From positions 1 to 62,668 of the forward strand of contig NZ_JAFJSY010000070.1 in the NCBI RefSeq assembly GCF_019857225.1: a DNA stretch of 62,668 nt, in the 5' to 3' direction. Both the position numbers and the translations under genes were made by a program. Origin of the DNA: Streptomyces plumbidurans (lineage in GTDB: Bacteria; Actinomycetota; Actinomycetes; Streptomycetales; Streptomycetaceae). A model generated the notes under the pieces. That model was not told where the DNA came from. It was given only the letters and a program-made list of their open reading frames with translations, and ran no database searches. This document shows, in pieces, positions 47,719-55,855 of this stretch (its first letter is position 1; every line of letters begins with the position of its first letter).

Positions 47719-50024
47719 GCAACGAAGCGGCGACCGCGACCACCGCCGCGGAACCAGTAACCGCCCCCGAACCGCTGCCGCACGGCCTCGGCGTCTCGCT
47801 TCCGGCCGCCGACACGCGCGCCAAGACCGAGGGCACGTTCCCGTACGCGGCCGACCTGTGGGCCGAGGGCCTGCTGTGGGCCGCCGTGCTGCGCTCCCCG
47901 CACGCGCACGCGCGCATCGTGTCCATCGACACCACCCACGCGCGCGAGATGCCCGGCGTACGCGCCGTCGTCACCCACGAGGACGTGCCGGGCGAGGCCC
48001 GCTACGGCCGCGGCGACGCCGACCGGCCCGTGTTTGCCTCCGAGGTCGTACGCCACCACGGCGAGCCCATCGCCGCCGTCGCCGCCGACCACCCCGACAC
48101 CGCGCGCATGGCCGCCGCGGCCGTCATCGTCGAGTACGAGGTGCTCGACCCGGTCACCGACCCCGAGCAGGCATTCGAGGCCGAACCGCTGCACCCCGAC
48201 GGCAACCTGATCCGGCACATCCCGCTGCGCCACGGCGACCCGGACGCCGCCGGTGACATCGTCGTCGAGGGCCAGTACCGCATCGGCCGCCAGGACCCCG
48301 CGCCCATCGGCGCCGAGGCCGGTCTCGCCGTGCCCCGCCCCGACGGCGGCGTCGAGCTGTACCTGGCCTCCACCGACCCGCACGCCGACCGCGACACCGC
48401 CGCCGCCTGCTACGGCCTCGAACCCGAGCGCGTCAAGATCGTCGTCACCGGCGTCCCCGGCGCCACCGCCGACCGCGAGGACCAGGGCTTCCAGCTCCCG
48501 CTCGGCCTGCTGGCCCTGAAGACCGGCTGCCCGGTGAAACTCACCGCCACGCGCGAGGAGTCCTTCCTCGGGCACACCCACCGGCACCCGACCCTGCTGC
48601 GCTACCGCCACCACGCCGACGCCGAGGGCAGGCTGGTCAAGGTCGAGGCGCAGATCCTGCTCGACGCGGGCGCCTACGCCGACACCTCCTCCGAGGCCCT
48701 GGCCGCCGCCGTGGGTTTCGCCTGCGGCCCCTACGTCGTGCCGAACGCCTTCATCGAGGGCTGGGCCGTACGCACCAACAACCCGCCCTCGGGACATGTG
48801 CGCGGCGAGGGGGCGATGCAGGTCTGCGCCGCCTACGAGGCGCAGATGGACAAACTCGCGAAGAAGCTGGGCGTCGACCCGGCGGAGCTGCGCCTGCGCA
48901 ACGCCCTGGCCACCGGGGACGTCCTGCCGACCGGCCAGACGGTGACGTGCCCGGCGCCGGTCGCCGAACTGCTGCAGGCGGTACGGGACTTCCCGCTGCC
49001 CGACCTGCCCAAGGACACCCCCGAGGACGAGTGGCTGCTGCCCGGCGGCCCCGAGGGCGCGGGCGAACCGGGCGCGGTGCGCCGGGGCGTGGGCTACGGC
49101 CTGGGCATGGTGCACATGCTCGGCGCCGAGGGCGCCGACGAGGTCTCCACGGCGACCGTCAAGGTCCAGGACGGGGTCGCGACCGTGCTGTGCGCGGCCG
49201 TCGAGACCGGGCAGGGGTTCTCCACCCTCGCCCGCCAGATCGTCCAGGAGACGCTGGGCATCGACGAGGTGCACGTCGCGCCCGTCGACACCGATCAGCC
49301 GCCCGCCGGCGCGGGCTGCCGCGGCCGCCACACCTGGGTGTCGGGCGGCGCGGTGGAGCGCGCGGCGAAGATGGTCCGCACCCAGCTCCTGCAGCCCCTC
49401 GCCCACAAGTTCGGCATGTCGACCGAACTCCTGCAGATCACCGACGGCAAGATCACCTCGTACGACGGCGTCCTGTCGACCACCGTCTCCGAGGCGATGG
49501 ACGGCAAGGAGCTGTGGGCGACGGCCCAGTGCCGCCCCCATCCCACGGAGCCGCTCAACGAGGCGGGCCAGGGCGACGCGTTCGTCGGCATGGCCTTCTG
49601 CGCGATCCGCGCGGTGGTGGACGTCGACATCGAGCTGGGCTCGGTCCGCGTGGTCGAGCTGGCGCTCGCCCAGGACGTCGGCCGGGTGCTCAACCCGGCC
49701 CAGCTGGCCGCCCGTATCGAGGCCGGAGTCACCCAGGGCGTGGGCATCGCCCTGACGGAGAACCTGCGCACCGCGCGCGGGCTGATCCGCCACCCGGACC
49801 TGACCGGCTACGCCCTGCCGACCGCCCTGGACGCCCCGGACATCCGGATCGTCAAACTCGTCGAGGAACGCGACGTGGTCGCCCCCTTCGGCGCGAAGGC
49901 GGTCAGCGCGGTGCCGGTGGTCACCTCGCCCGCGGCGATCGCCTCCGCGGTGCGCGCAGCCACCGGCCGCCCGGTGAACCGGCTGCCGATAAGGCCGCAG
50001 GCCGCGGTGGTGACGGAACGGTGA
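47715..50024 (+). CDS. Molybdopterin-binding subunit-like protein, degenerate active site
   Basis: The 769-residue protein has the whole fold of the xanthine dehydrogenase/CoxL large subunit: an N-terminal a/b hammerhead (RAKTEGTFPYAADLW...LRSPHAHARI) and the two molybdopterin-binding halves. ETGQGFSTLARQIVQETLG keeps the cofactor-contact glutamine. However, the usual GGxFGxK loop is VPGATADR (247-254), and the usual GE(P/G) motif holding the catalytic glutamate is SAV at 731-733 in FGAKAVSAVP. It may bind the cofactor without hydroxylase activity, or act on another substrate. GTG 47715 overlaps the upstream stop; the stop overlaps the next GTG. Confidence 0.87.
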   Translation: MSNEAATATTAAEPVTAPEPLPHGLGVSLPAADTRAKTEGTFPYAADLWAEGLLWAAVLRSPHAHARIVSIDTTHAREMPGVRAVVTHEDVPGEARYGRGDADRPVFASEVVRHHGEPIAAVAADHPDTARMAAAAVIVEYEVLDPVTDPEQAFEAEPLHPDGNLIRHIPLRHGDPDAAGDIVVEGQYRIGRQDPAPIGAEAGLAVPRPDGGVELYLASTDPHADRDTAAACYGLEPERVKIVVTGVPGATADREDQGFQLPLGLLALKTGCPVKLTATREESFLGHTHRHPTLLRYRHHADAEGRLVKVEAQILLDAGAYADTSSEALAAAVGFACGPYVVPNAFIEGWAVRTNNPPSGHVRGEGAMQVCAAYEAQMDKLAKKLGVDPAELRLRNALATGDVLPTGQTVTCPAPVAELLQAVRDFPLPDLPKDTPEDEWLLPGGPEGAGEPGAVRRGVGYGLGMVHMLGAEGADEVSTATVKVQDGVATVLCAAVETGQGFSTLARQIVQETLGIDEVHVAPVDTDQPPAGAGCRGRHTWVSGGAVERAAKMVRTQLLQPLAHKFGMSTELLQITDGKITSYDGVLSTTVSEAMDGKELWATAQCRPHPTEPLNEAGQGDAFVGMAFCAIRAVVDVDIELGSVRVVELALAQDVGRVLNPAQLAARIEAGVTQGVGIALTENLRTARGLIRHPDLTGYALPTALDAPDIRIVKLVEERDVVAPFGAKAVSAVPVVTSPAAIASAVRAATGRPVNRLPIRPQAAVVTER

Positions 50025-50155
50025 GCGCGCCGGAGCGCGGGCCCGAGGAGCCGCAGTACGAACCCCCGCCCAGCGTCGGCAAGTTGCTGATCTGGGTCCT
50101 GGTGTTCATGGTGGCGGCACTGGCCGTCGTACTCGGCGGCGTGTACTTCACCTAG
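50021..50155 (+). CDS. 44-residue single-pass membrane protein of the operon
   Basis: A GTG at 50021 overlaps the stop of the molybdenum subunit (GTGA) and opens a 44-residue frame: a Glu/Pro-rich start (APERGPEEPQYEPPPS) and one membrane helix (LLIWVLVFMVAALAVVLGGVYF). The coupling is the same as at the other junctions, which supports translation. It could anchor the complex to the membrane (inference). No family is known to me. Confidence 0.7.
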   Translation: MSAPERGPEEPQYEPPPSVGKLLIWVLVFMVAALAVVLGGVYFT

Positions 50156-50448
50156 GCCGGGCCGTGCGATATCCGCGGCATGCTGCCTGCGCCGGGCACA
50201 CGGTGGACGTGATCCTCGCGGGGCGGGAACGGACGGGGGTGCGCCGAGCGTCCCCTGATCCAGGGGCGTTGTCAGTGGCGAGGCGTAGTGTTCTGGGCAG
50301 TGGGGACGGGTTGCCCGGACCGCGCGGCGCCATGACGCGCGAACGGCCGTGCCCTGTACGGGGATCGTGAGCAAGCGCGTGCGCCGAGGCACATGCGCCC
50401 AGGCACGAGTGATGACGCACATGCGCTGACGCACATGCGGGGGATGCA
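50156..50448 (+). other. Intergenic stretch with short direct repeats
   Basis: No gene is seen in these 293 bases. GACGCACATGCG occurs twice, with related GCACATGCGC copies, between about 50388 and 50438, immediately before the SUKH-4 gene. No confident promoter was found. Confidence 0.4.
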
Positions 50449-51612
50449 ATGAGCACGACCAGTGCCGCCACGACGGCGATCACCCTGACCGAGGACCAAC
50501 TCGATCCGTACGTCACGCACGCGCCGACGCGCAGCTGGCTGACCGGGCCCGGACTGCCCGGCGAGAGCCATCTGTTCACGTTCGAGGAACTGTGCGCACA
50601 GGGCCTGCGGACGGTGGGGGACTCCACCGCCGACCCCGACGGCCTGCTGACGGCGCGGCTGCGGGACCAGCTGGTCATAGGCGCGCTGCTCGACCCCCTA
50701 GGCACCGCGGGGGAGTCGGTGCTGCTCGACGGCACCACGGGCGAGGTCGCGACGACGTACTTCCTGCACGACCGGCCCGATCTGATGGACGCCCGCCCGC
50801 TCGCCCCGTCGCTGCGCACCCTGGTGCGATGCGCGACGGCGGCGGACGAACTGGCGGGACTGCGCGGCCAGTTCGCCTCGTACGCCGGCCGCTTCGGCCC
50901 GAAGGCGGCGGCGGAGGCGTCACGTCATCTGCTGGCGGTGTTCGAGGAGGGCTCGGGCGGCGAGATACCGCCGTTCTGGAGGATGGCGGCCCTGATCCGC
51001 CCCCTGTCCCTCGTGGCGGGCCCGGGCACCGCGTCCGGACTCGCCCTGGACCTGCCCTCCCGGCTGCTGGACGGGCAGTTCGGCCCCGGCAATGTGTGGC
51101 GCTTCGAGGACGTCGACTTCCCCTCGACGCTGACCCACGAGCCGACCCGCCGCTTCCTGAGCGAGACGGGCCTGCCGGAGGACGGCACGCTCCTGCACCT
51201 CGACACGGACGTACCCCTGCCGACCCTCGCCGAGCACTACGCCTACCAGGGCCCCGAGGGCTTCGACCCCACGCGGCTCCCGCGCAGGGCCTCCCACCTG
51301 ATCCGCCTCGGCCACCTCGTCGAGGGCAACAGCCTGGTCGTCGACGGCGAAACGGGCGAGATCCTCAACTGGAGCGAGCCCGAGGCCGCTCTGAACCCCC
51401 TGAACAAGGACGTCTCCACCCTGGCCTTCACCCTCTGGCTCCTGCACCGCGAGAAGTCCCTGGACCGGACCCTGAAGACCACCGCCCACGACCACCTCGC
51501 CCTGACGATGCTCCACACCCTCTCCACCGTCGACCCCACCACCACGACAACAGCCCCGAGCCGCCACTACTGGACGCGGGCGTTCTTGGAGGAGACGAGC
51601 GGGACGATATGA
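50449..51612 (+). CDS. Tandem SUKH-4 immunity-like protein
   Basis: The 387-residue protein consists of two related halves of the SUKH-4 fold. Each begins with the same motif: THAPTRSWLTGPGLPGE (about 24-40) and THEPTRRFLSETGLPED (about 225-241), and each has LLDGTTGEV or VVDGETGEI later. SUKH proteins are known as immunity proteins against polymorphic toxins, especially nucleases and deaminases. No toxin or secretion gene lies beside it, so it may be an orphan immunity protein or have another role. ATG 50449 has GGGGGA a few bases upstream. Confidence 0.75.
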   Translation: MSTTSAATTAITLTEDQLDPYVTHAPTRSWLTGPGLPGESHLFTFEELCAQGLRTVGDSTADPDGLLTARLRDQLVIGALLDPLGTAGESVLLDGTTGEVATTYFLHDRPDLMDARPLAPSLRTLVRCATAADELAGLRGQFASYAGRFGPKAAAEASRHLLAVFEEGSGGEIPPFWRMAALIRPLSLVAGPGTASGLALDLPSRLLDGQFGPGNVWRFEDVDFPSTLTHEPTRRFLSETGLPEDGTLLHLDTDVPLPTLAEHYAYQGPEGFDPTRLPRRASHLIRLGHLVEGNSLVVDGETGEILNWSEPEAALNPLNKDVSTLAFTLWLLHREKSLDRTLKTTAHDHLALTMLHTLSTVDPTTTTTAPSRHYWTRAFLEETSGTI

Positions 51613-51642
51613 AGGGGCCCGCGGGAAGAGGTTCGCGGTAAG

Positions 51643-51714
51643 AGGCCGTGGCGGGAATCGAACCCGCGTAACTCGCTTTGCAGGCGAGTCCCTGAACCAC
51701 TCGGGCACACGGCC
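51643..51714 (-). tRNA. tRNA-Cys (GCA)
   Basis: On the minus strand a 72-base cloverleaf has acceptor stem GGCCGTG/CACGGCC, anticodon arm CTCGC-CTGCAAA-GCGAG with anticodon GCA, and T-arm GCGGGTTCGATTCCCGC. The discriminator is T (U), as in tRNA-Cys. CCA is not encoded. Confidence 0.95.
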
Positions 51715-52041
51715 GGGTCGGGCCGGAGGGCCGGGGCGGCCGTTCCGTGCTCGATGGGATGACCGTACGGGGGTGGGAGAAAGGTGCTCAAGGGAAAGGC
51801 GGGGGCTGCAATGGGACTGCCATACGCCGTTCATGAAGGGGGCGCTGCGGGCACGGGCGACAGGTGTGTGAGGTAAGTCGCACCTCCGTCCGACCCGGCC
51901 GGGTGCGGAGGTTTGTGGCGGGGCGCCGCCGGTAGGGTGGCCCGGTTGTCATACGTAGTCGAGAGAGCCGTAGCCGAGACACCCGCAGCCGTAAGACCTC
52001 GTAGCCCCCCGTAGCCGCCCGACCCCATCACCCCGGAGACC
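51715..52041. promoter_or_regulatory. Divergent region between tRNA-Cys and the helicase gene
   Basis: The 327-base gap has no gene. On the minus strand TACGGT (51762-51767) is a possible -10 box of the tRNA. On the plus strand TAGGGT (51933-51938) is a possible -10 box of the helicase gene. A strong imperfect hairpin with ACCTCCG/CGGAGGT arms and an ACCCGG/CCGGGT core spans 51882-51912. CCGTAGCC is repeated in the leader (about 51968-52018). Confidence 0.4.
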
Positions 52042-53844
52042 GTGACTACTACCGCCGCCAGCTCCGCCTCGCACTCCCACCACCTCTCTCCCGCCTTCCC
52101 CGGCCGCGCCCCCTGGGGCACCGCCAACAAGCTGCGTGCCTGGCAGCAGGGGGCGATGGAGAAGTACATCCAGGAGCAGCCGCGTGACTTCCTCGCGGTC
52201 GCGACACCCGGCGCCGGGAAGACGACCTTCGCGCTGACCCTCGCCTCCTGGCTGCTGCACCACCATGTCGTGCAGCAGGTGACGGTGGTCGCGCCGACCG
52301 AGCATCTGAAGAAGCAGTGGGCGGAAGCGGCGGCGCGGATAGGGATCAAGCTCGACCCGGAGTACAGCGCGGGGCCCCTCGGCAAGGACTACCAGGGCGT
52401 GGCCGTCACGTACGCCGGTGTGGGAGTGCGGCCCATGCTGCACCGCAACCGCGTGGAGCAGCGCAAGACCCTCGTCATCCTCGACGAGATCCATCACGCC
52501 GGTGACTCGAAGTCCTGGGGCGAGGCCTGTCTGGAGGCCTTCGAGCCCGCCACGCGACGGCTGGCGCTGACCGGCACGCCGTTCCGCTCCGACACCAACC
52601 CCATCCCCTTCGTCGTCTACGAGGAGGGCAACGACGGGATCCGGCGCTCCGCCGCCGACTACACCTACGGCTACGGCAGCGCCCTGAGCGACGGGGTCGT
52701 GCGCCCCGTCATCTTCCTCTCCTACAGCGGCAACATGCGCTGGCGCACCAAGGCCGGTGACGAGATCGCCGCCCGGCTCGGCGAGCCGATGACCAAGGAC
52801 GCGATCAGCCAGGCCTGGCGCACCGCCCTCGACGCGCGCGGCGAGTGGATGCCCAGCGTGCTGCGCGCCGCCGACCAGCGGCTGACCGAGGTCCGCAAGG
52901 CCATCCCGGACGCCGGCGCCCTCGTCATCGCCTCCGATCAGGACTCCGCCCGCGCGTACGCCAAGCTCATCCGCGAGATCACCGGCCACAAGGCCACCCT
53001 CGTGCTGTCCGACGACGCCGGCGCCTCCAAGCGGATCGACGACTTCAGCGAGAGCAACGACCGCTGGATGGTCGCGGTCAGGATGGTGTCCGAGGGCGTC
53101 GACGTGCCCCGCCTCGCGGTCGGCGTCTACGCCACCACCATCTCCACGCCGCTCTTCTTCGCGCAGGCCGTCGGCCGTTTCGTACGGTCGCGCAGGCGCG
53201 GCGAGACGGCGTCCGTCTTCCTGCCCACCGTCCCCGACCTGCTCACCTTCGCCAACGAGATGGAGGTCGAGCGCGACCACGCCCTCGACAAGCCGAGGAA
53301 GGAGGGCGAGGAGGACCCGTACGCCGAGTCCGAGCAGGAGATGGAGGAGGCGAACAAGGAGCAGGACGAGGACACCGGCGAGCAGGAGCAGTTCTCCTTC
53401 GAGGCGCTGGAGTCCGACGCGGTCTTCGACCGGGTCCTCTACGACGGCGCCGAGTTCGGCATGCAGGCCCACCCGGGCAGCGAGGAGGAGCAGGACTACC
53501 TCGGCATCCCCGGGCTGCTGGAGCCCGACCAGGTGCAGTTGCTGCTTCAGAAGCGGCAGGCGCGGCAGATCGCGCACAGCCGCAAGAAACCGGACTCCGA
53601 GGCCGACCTGCTGGAGATGCCCGCCGAGCGGCGCCCGGTCGTCTCGCACAAGGAGATGATGGAGCTCCGCAAGCGGCTCAACACGATGGTCAGTGCCTAC
53701 GTCCATCAGAGCGGCAAGCCCCACGGAGTCATCCACACCGAGCTGCGGCGCACCTGCGGCGGGCCGCCGAGCGCGGAGGCCACCGCGGGGCAGCTGAAGC
53801 AGCGCATCGCCAAGGTGCAGGAGTGGGCGACCCGGATGCGCTGA
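52042..53844 (+). CDS. Superfamily 2 DEAD/DEAH-type helicase
   Basis: The 600-residue protein has the two RecA-like domains of superfamily 2. Walker A is ATPGAGKTTF near 56-65, motif II is LDEIHHAGD (DEIH) near 150-158, motif III is LTGTPFRSD near 176-184, and motif VI is QAVGRFVRSRRRGE near 375-388. An acidic insert (EEDPYAESEQEMEEANKEQDED) follows the core, and the C-terminal 150 residues are unique to the actinobacterial group. The substrate is unknown; similar proteins are conserved in Streptomyces. GTG 52042 has GGAG five bases upstream. Confidence 0.88.
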   Translation: MTTTAASSASHSHHLSPAFPGRAPWGTANKLRAWQQGAMEKYIQEQPRDFLAVATPGAGKTTFALTLASWLLHHHVVQQVTVVAPTEHLKKQWAEAAARIGIKLDPEYSAGPLGKDYQGVAVTYAGVGVRPMLHRNRVEQRKTLVILDEIHHAGDSKSWGEACLEAFEPATRRLALTGTPFRSDTNPIPFVVYEEGNDGIRRSAADYTYGYGSALSDGVVRPVIFLSYSGNMRWRTKAGDEIAARLGEPMTKDAISQAWRTALDARGEWMPSVLRAADQRLTEVRKAIPDAGALVIASDQDSARAYAKLIREITGHKATLVLSDDAGASKRIDDFSESNDRWMVAVRMVSEGVDVPRLAVGVYATTISTPLFFAQAVGRFVRSRRRGETASVFLPTVPDLLTFANEMEVERDHALDKPRKEGEEDPYAESEQEMEEANKEQDEDTGEQEQFSFEALESDAVFDRVLYDGAEFGMQAHPGSEEEQDYLGIPGLLEPDQVQLLLQKRQARQIAHSRKKPDSEADLLEMPAERRPVVSHKEMMELRKRLNTMVSAYVHQSGKPHGVIHTELRRTCGGPPSAEATAGQLKQRIAKVQEWATRMR

Positions 53845-54173
53845 CCCGGCGCACGCCTGGTCCAGGGGGCGCAGGATGCTGGTGCAGCCGGTTGTTGCGC
53901 CCCGTACGAATCACGACATACGGACATAGCCCGTCCCTACCGGTGCCCGGATTCTGGACGGAGACTTCCGCTGAGCGAACCCCCTTCGCTACTGTCCGGC
54001 TACGCAAACGCCCCGTGGCAGAGCCGCCGCGGAGCGCAGCCGTGAAGCGACGCGGCTCGGTACAGGCCGGGCCGCCGGCCGATCGGCGGCCTCTGTTGCG
54101 CGTCACTGACGGGACTCGGTGACGCACCGCCGCGCAAAGGTCGCCGACCTCACCACTTGGAGGAGTGGGCGTC
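53845..54173 (+). promoter_or_regulatory. Intergenic region before the IclR gene
   Basis: The 329-base gap has no gene. TACTGT at about 53991-53996 is a possible -10 box. Two inverted repeats follow: GGCCGCCG/CGGCGGCC (54070-54091) and GCGTCAC/GTGACGC (54100-54125). The second lies next to the IclR ribosome site and could be its operator. Confidence 0.35.
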
Positions 54174-54815
54174 GTGACCGCGGAGACCTCTCAGACGCTC
54201 GACCGAGGACTGCGCGTCCTCAAGCTGCTGGCCGATACCGACCACGGGCTGACCGTCACCGAGCTATCCAACCGACTGGGCGTGAACCGGACCGTGGTGT
54301 ACCGGTTGCTGGCCACGCTCGAACAACATGCCCTGGTACGCCGGGACTTGGGCGGCCGCGCCCGAGTGGGGCTCGGCGTGCTGCGACTGGGCCGACAAGT
54401 GCATCCGCTGGTGCGGGAGGCCGCGTTGCCGGCCCTGCGCTCGCTCGCCGAGGACATCGGCGCCACCGCGCATCTCACCCTCGTGGACGGGTCGGACGCG
54501 CTGGCCGTGGCCGTCGTGGAGCCGACCTGGACGGACTATCACGTGGCCTACCGGGCCGGGTTCCGGCATCCGCTGGACCGGGGGGCCGCGGGCCGGGCCA
54601 TTCTGTCCGCGCGGACGATGCCCGTCGCGGAGCCCGGATACACCCTGACCCACGGGGAGTTGGAGGCGGGCGCCAGTGGGGCGGCCGCGCCGTTGCTCGG
54701 GGTGACGGGGGTTGAGGGGAGTGTCGGAGTGGTGATGCTGGCGGAGGCGGTGCCTGAGCGGGTGGGGCGTCGCGTCGTGGACGCGGCCAAGGAGGTGGCG
54801 GAGGCTCTGCGCTAG
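54174..54815 (+). CDS. IclR-family transcriptional regulator
   Basis: The 213-residue protein has the N-terminal winged helix (LDRGLRVLKLLADTDHGLTVTELSNRLGVNRTVVYRLLATLEQHALVRR) and a shortened C-terminal effector domain ending VDAAKEVAEALR. IclR proteins are normally about 250 residues, so the sensor domain is reduced. GTG 54174 is eight bases after GGAGGAG; GTG 54165 overlaps that site. The effector and targets are unknown. Confidence 0.88.
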   Translation: MTAETSQTLDRGLRVLKLLADTDHGLTVTELSNRLGVNRTVVYRLLATLEQHALVRRDLGGRARVGLGVLRLGRQVHPLVREAALPALRSLAEDIGATAHLTLVDGSDALAVAVVEPTWTDYHVAYRAGFRHPLDRGAAGRAILSARTMPVAEPGYTLTHGELEAGASGAAAPLLGVTGVEGSVGVVMLAEAVPERVGRRVVDAAKEVAEALR

Positions 54816-54839
54816 CCGGGGGTGCTTGCTGGGGGTGCG

Positions 54840-54992
54840 CGGGTGCGGGTTCGTCGTGGCTGGTCGCGCAGTTCCCCGCGCCCCCAAAAAGGGCACCCCG
54901 CGCTCCCAAGTTAGGCACTCCCCGCGCCCCCAAGAAGGGCACCCCGCGCTCCCAGGCGAGGCACTCCCCGCGCCCCCGGAAAGGCACCCCGC
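54840..54992. repeat. Dispersed repeat copy C and a 46-bp tandem array
   Basis: GGGTGCGGGTTCGTCGTGGC with TGGTCGCGCAGTTCCCCGCG (54841-54880) is copy C of the dispersed family. From 54873 a 46-base unit starting TCCCCGCGCCCCCAA is repeated 2.6 times (54873-54918, 54919-54964, 54965-54992). The array seems to have grown from the end of the repeat. Confidence 0.85.
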
Positions 54993-55002
54993 GTCCTCGC
55001 GT

Positions 55003-55015
55003 TAGATTGATCCCG
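55003..55015 (+). promoter_or_regulatory. Candidate -10 box for a leaderless S16 transcript
   Basis: TAGATT (55003-55008) ends six bases before GTG 55015. No ribosome site lies between. Confidence 0.5.
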
Positions 55016-55806
55016 TGCTCTCTCGCCTCACACGCCCCCAGGCCATCGCCGTCTGTGCTCTGCCCGTTGTGGCGCTGATCGCCACGGCGGTCTTCGCGCC
55101 GCTGCCGTTCTCGCTGGCGCAGCCCGGTATGACGGCGAACGTGCTCGGGAAGAACCAGGGCTCCGAGGTGATCACGATCACGGGTGCGAAGACCCGTACG
55201 ACCAGTGGGCAGCTGCGGATGACGACGATCGAGGCGACCAGCCCGGACACCGATGTGTCGCTGGGCGACGTGGTCAGTGCCTGGTTCGCCACGGACCGGG
55301 CCGTCATGCCGCGGGACTCGGTGTATCCGAGCGGCGACTCCACCAAGGAGATCGAGGAGCACAACCGCGCGCAGATGAAGGAGTCGCAGGACGCGGCGAC
55401 CCGGGCCGCGCTGGACTATCTGCACCTCAGCGCCGACAAGGTCAAGGTCACGCTGAGGCTCGCGGACGTCGGCGGCCCGAGCGCCGGGCTGCTGTTCACC
55501 CTCGGCATCATCGACAAGCTGGACGGCAACGGCAGCGGCGGTGATCTCACGGGCGGCCGCCGGATCGCCGGTACGGGCACCATCGACGACGACGGGACGG
55601 TCGGCGCCGTGGGCGGTGTGGCGCTGAAGACACAGGCCGCGCACCGGGACGGGGCGACCGTGTTCCTGGTGCCGAAGGCGGAGTGCTCCGACGCGAAGTC
55701 CGAGCTGCCCAAGGGGCTGCGGCTGATCCCGGTCAAGACGCTGCACGGCGCGGTGGACGCCCTGGTCGCCCTGGACACCGGCAAGGGTTCCGTTCCCTCC
55801 TGCTGA
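55015..55806 (+). CDS. Secreted S16 (Lon-type) protease domain protein
   Basis: The 263-residue protein has one N-terminal membrane or signal segment (AIAVCALPVVALIATAVFAPLPF) and a C-terminal Lon-type protease domain without ATPase. The catalytic serine is S156 in GGPSAGLLF, and the lysine is K205 in GVALKTQAAH. YlbL-type relatives carry a PDZ domain between anchor and protease; here that space (about 40-110) does not show a PDZ core, so it is a shorter form. The domain would face outside the cell. The substrate is unknown. Confidence 0.85.
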   Translation: MLSRLTRPQAIAVCALPVVALIATAVFAPLPFSLAQPGMTANVLGKNQGSEVITITGAKTRTTSGQLRMTTIEATSPDTDVSLGDVVSAWFATDRAVMPRDSVYPSGDSTKEIEEHNRAQMKESQDAATRAALDYLHLSADKVKVTLRLADVGGPSAGLLFTLGIIDKLDGNGSGGDLTGGRRIAGTGTIDDDGTVGAVGGVALKTQAAHRDGATVFLVPKAECSDAKSELPKGLRLIPVKTLHGAVDALVALDTGKGSVPSC

Positions 55807-55855
55807 CGGTGCCTGACGGCGCCCGGCGGCGCCCGACCCCGCGTGCCCGGTCCGC

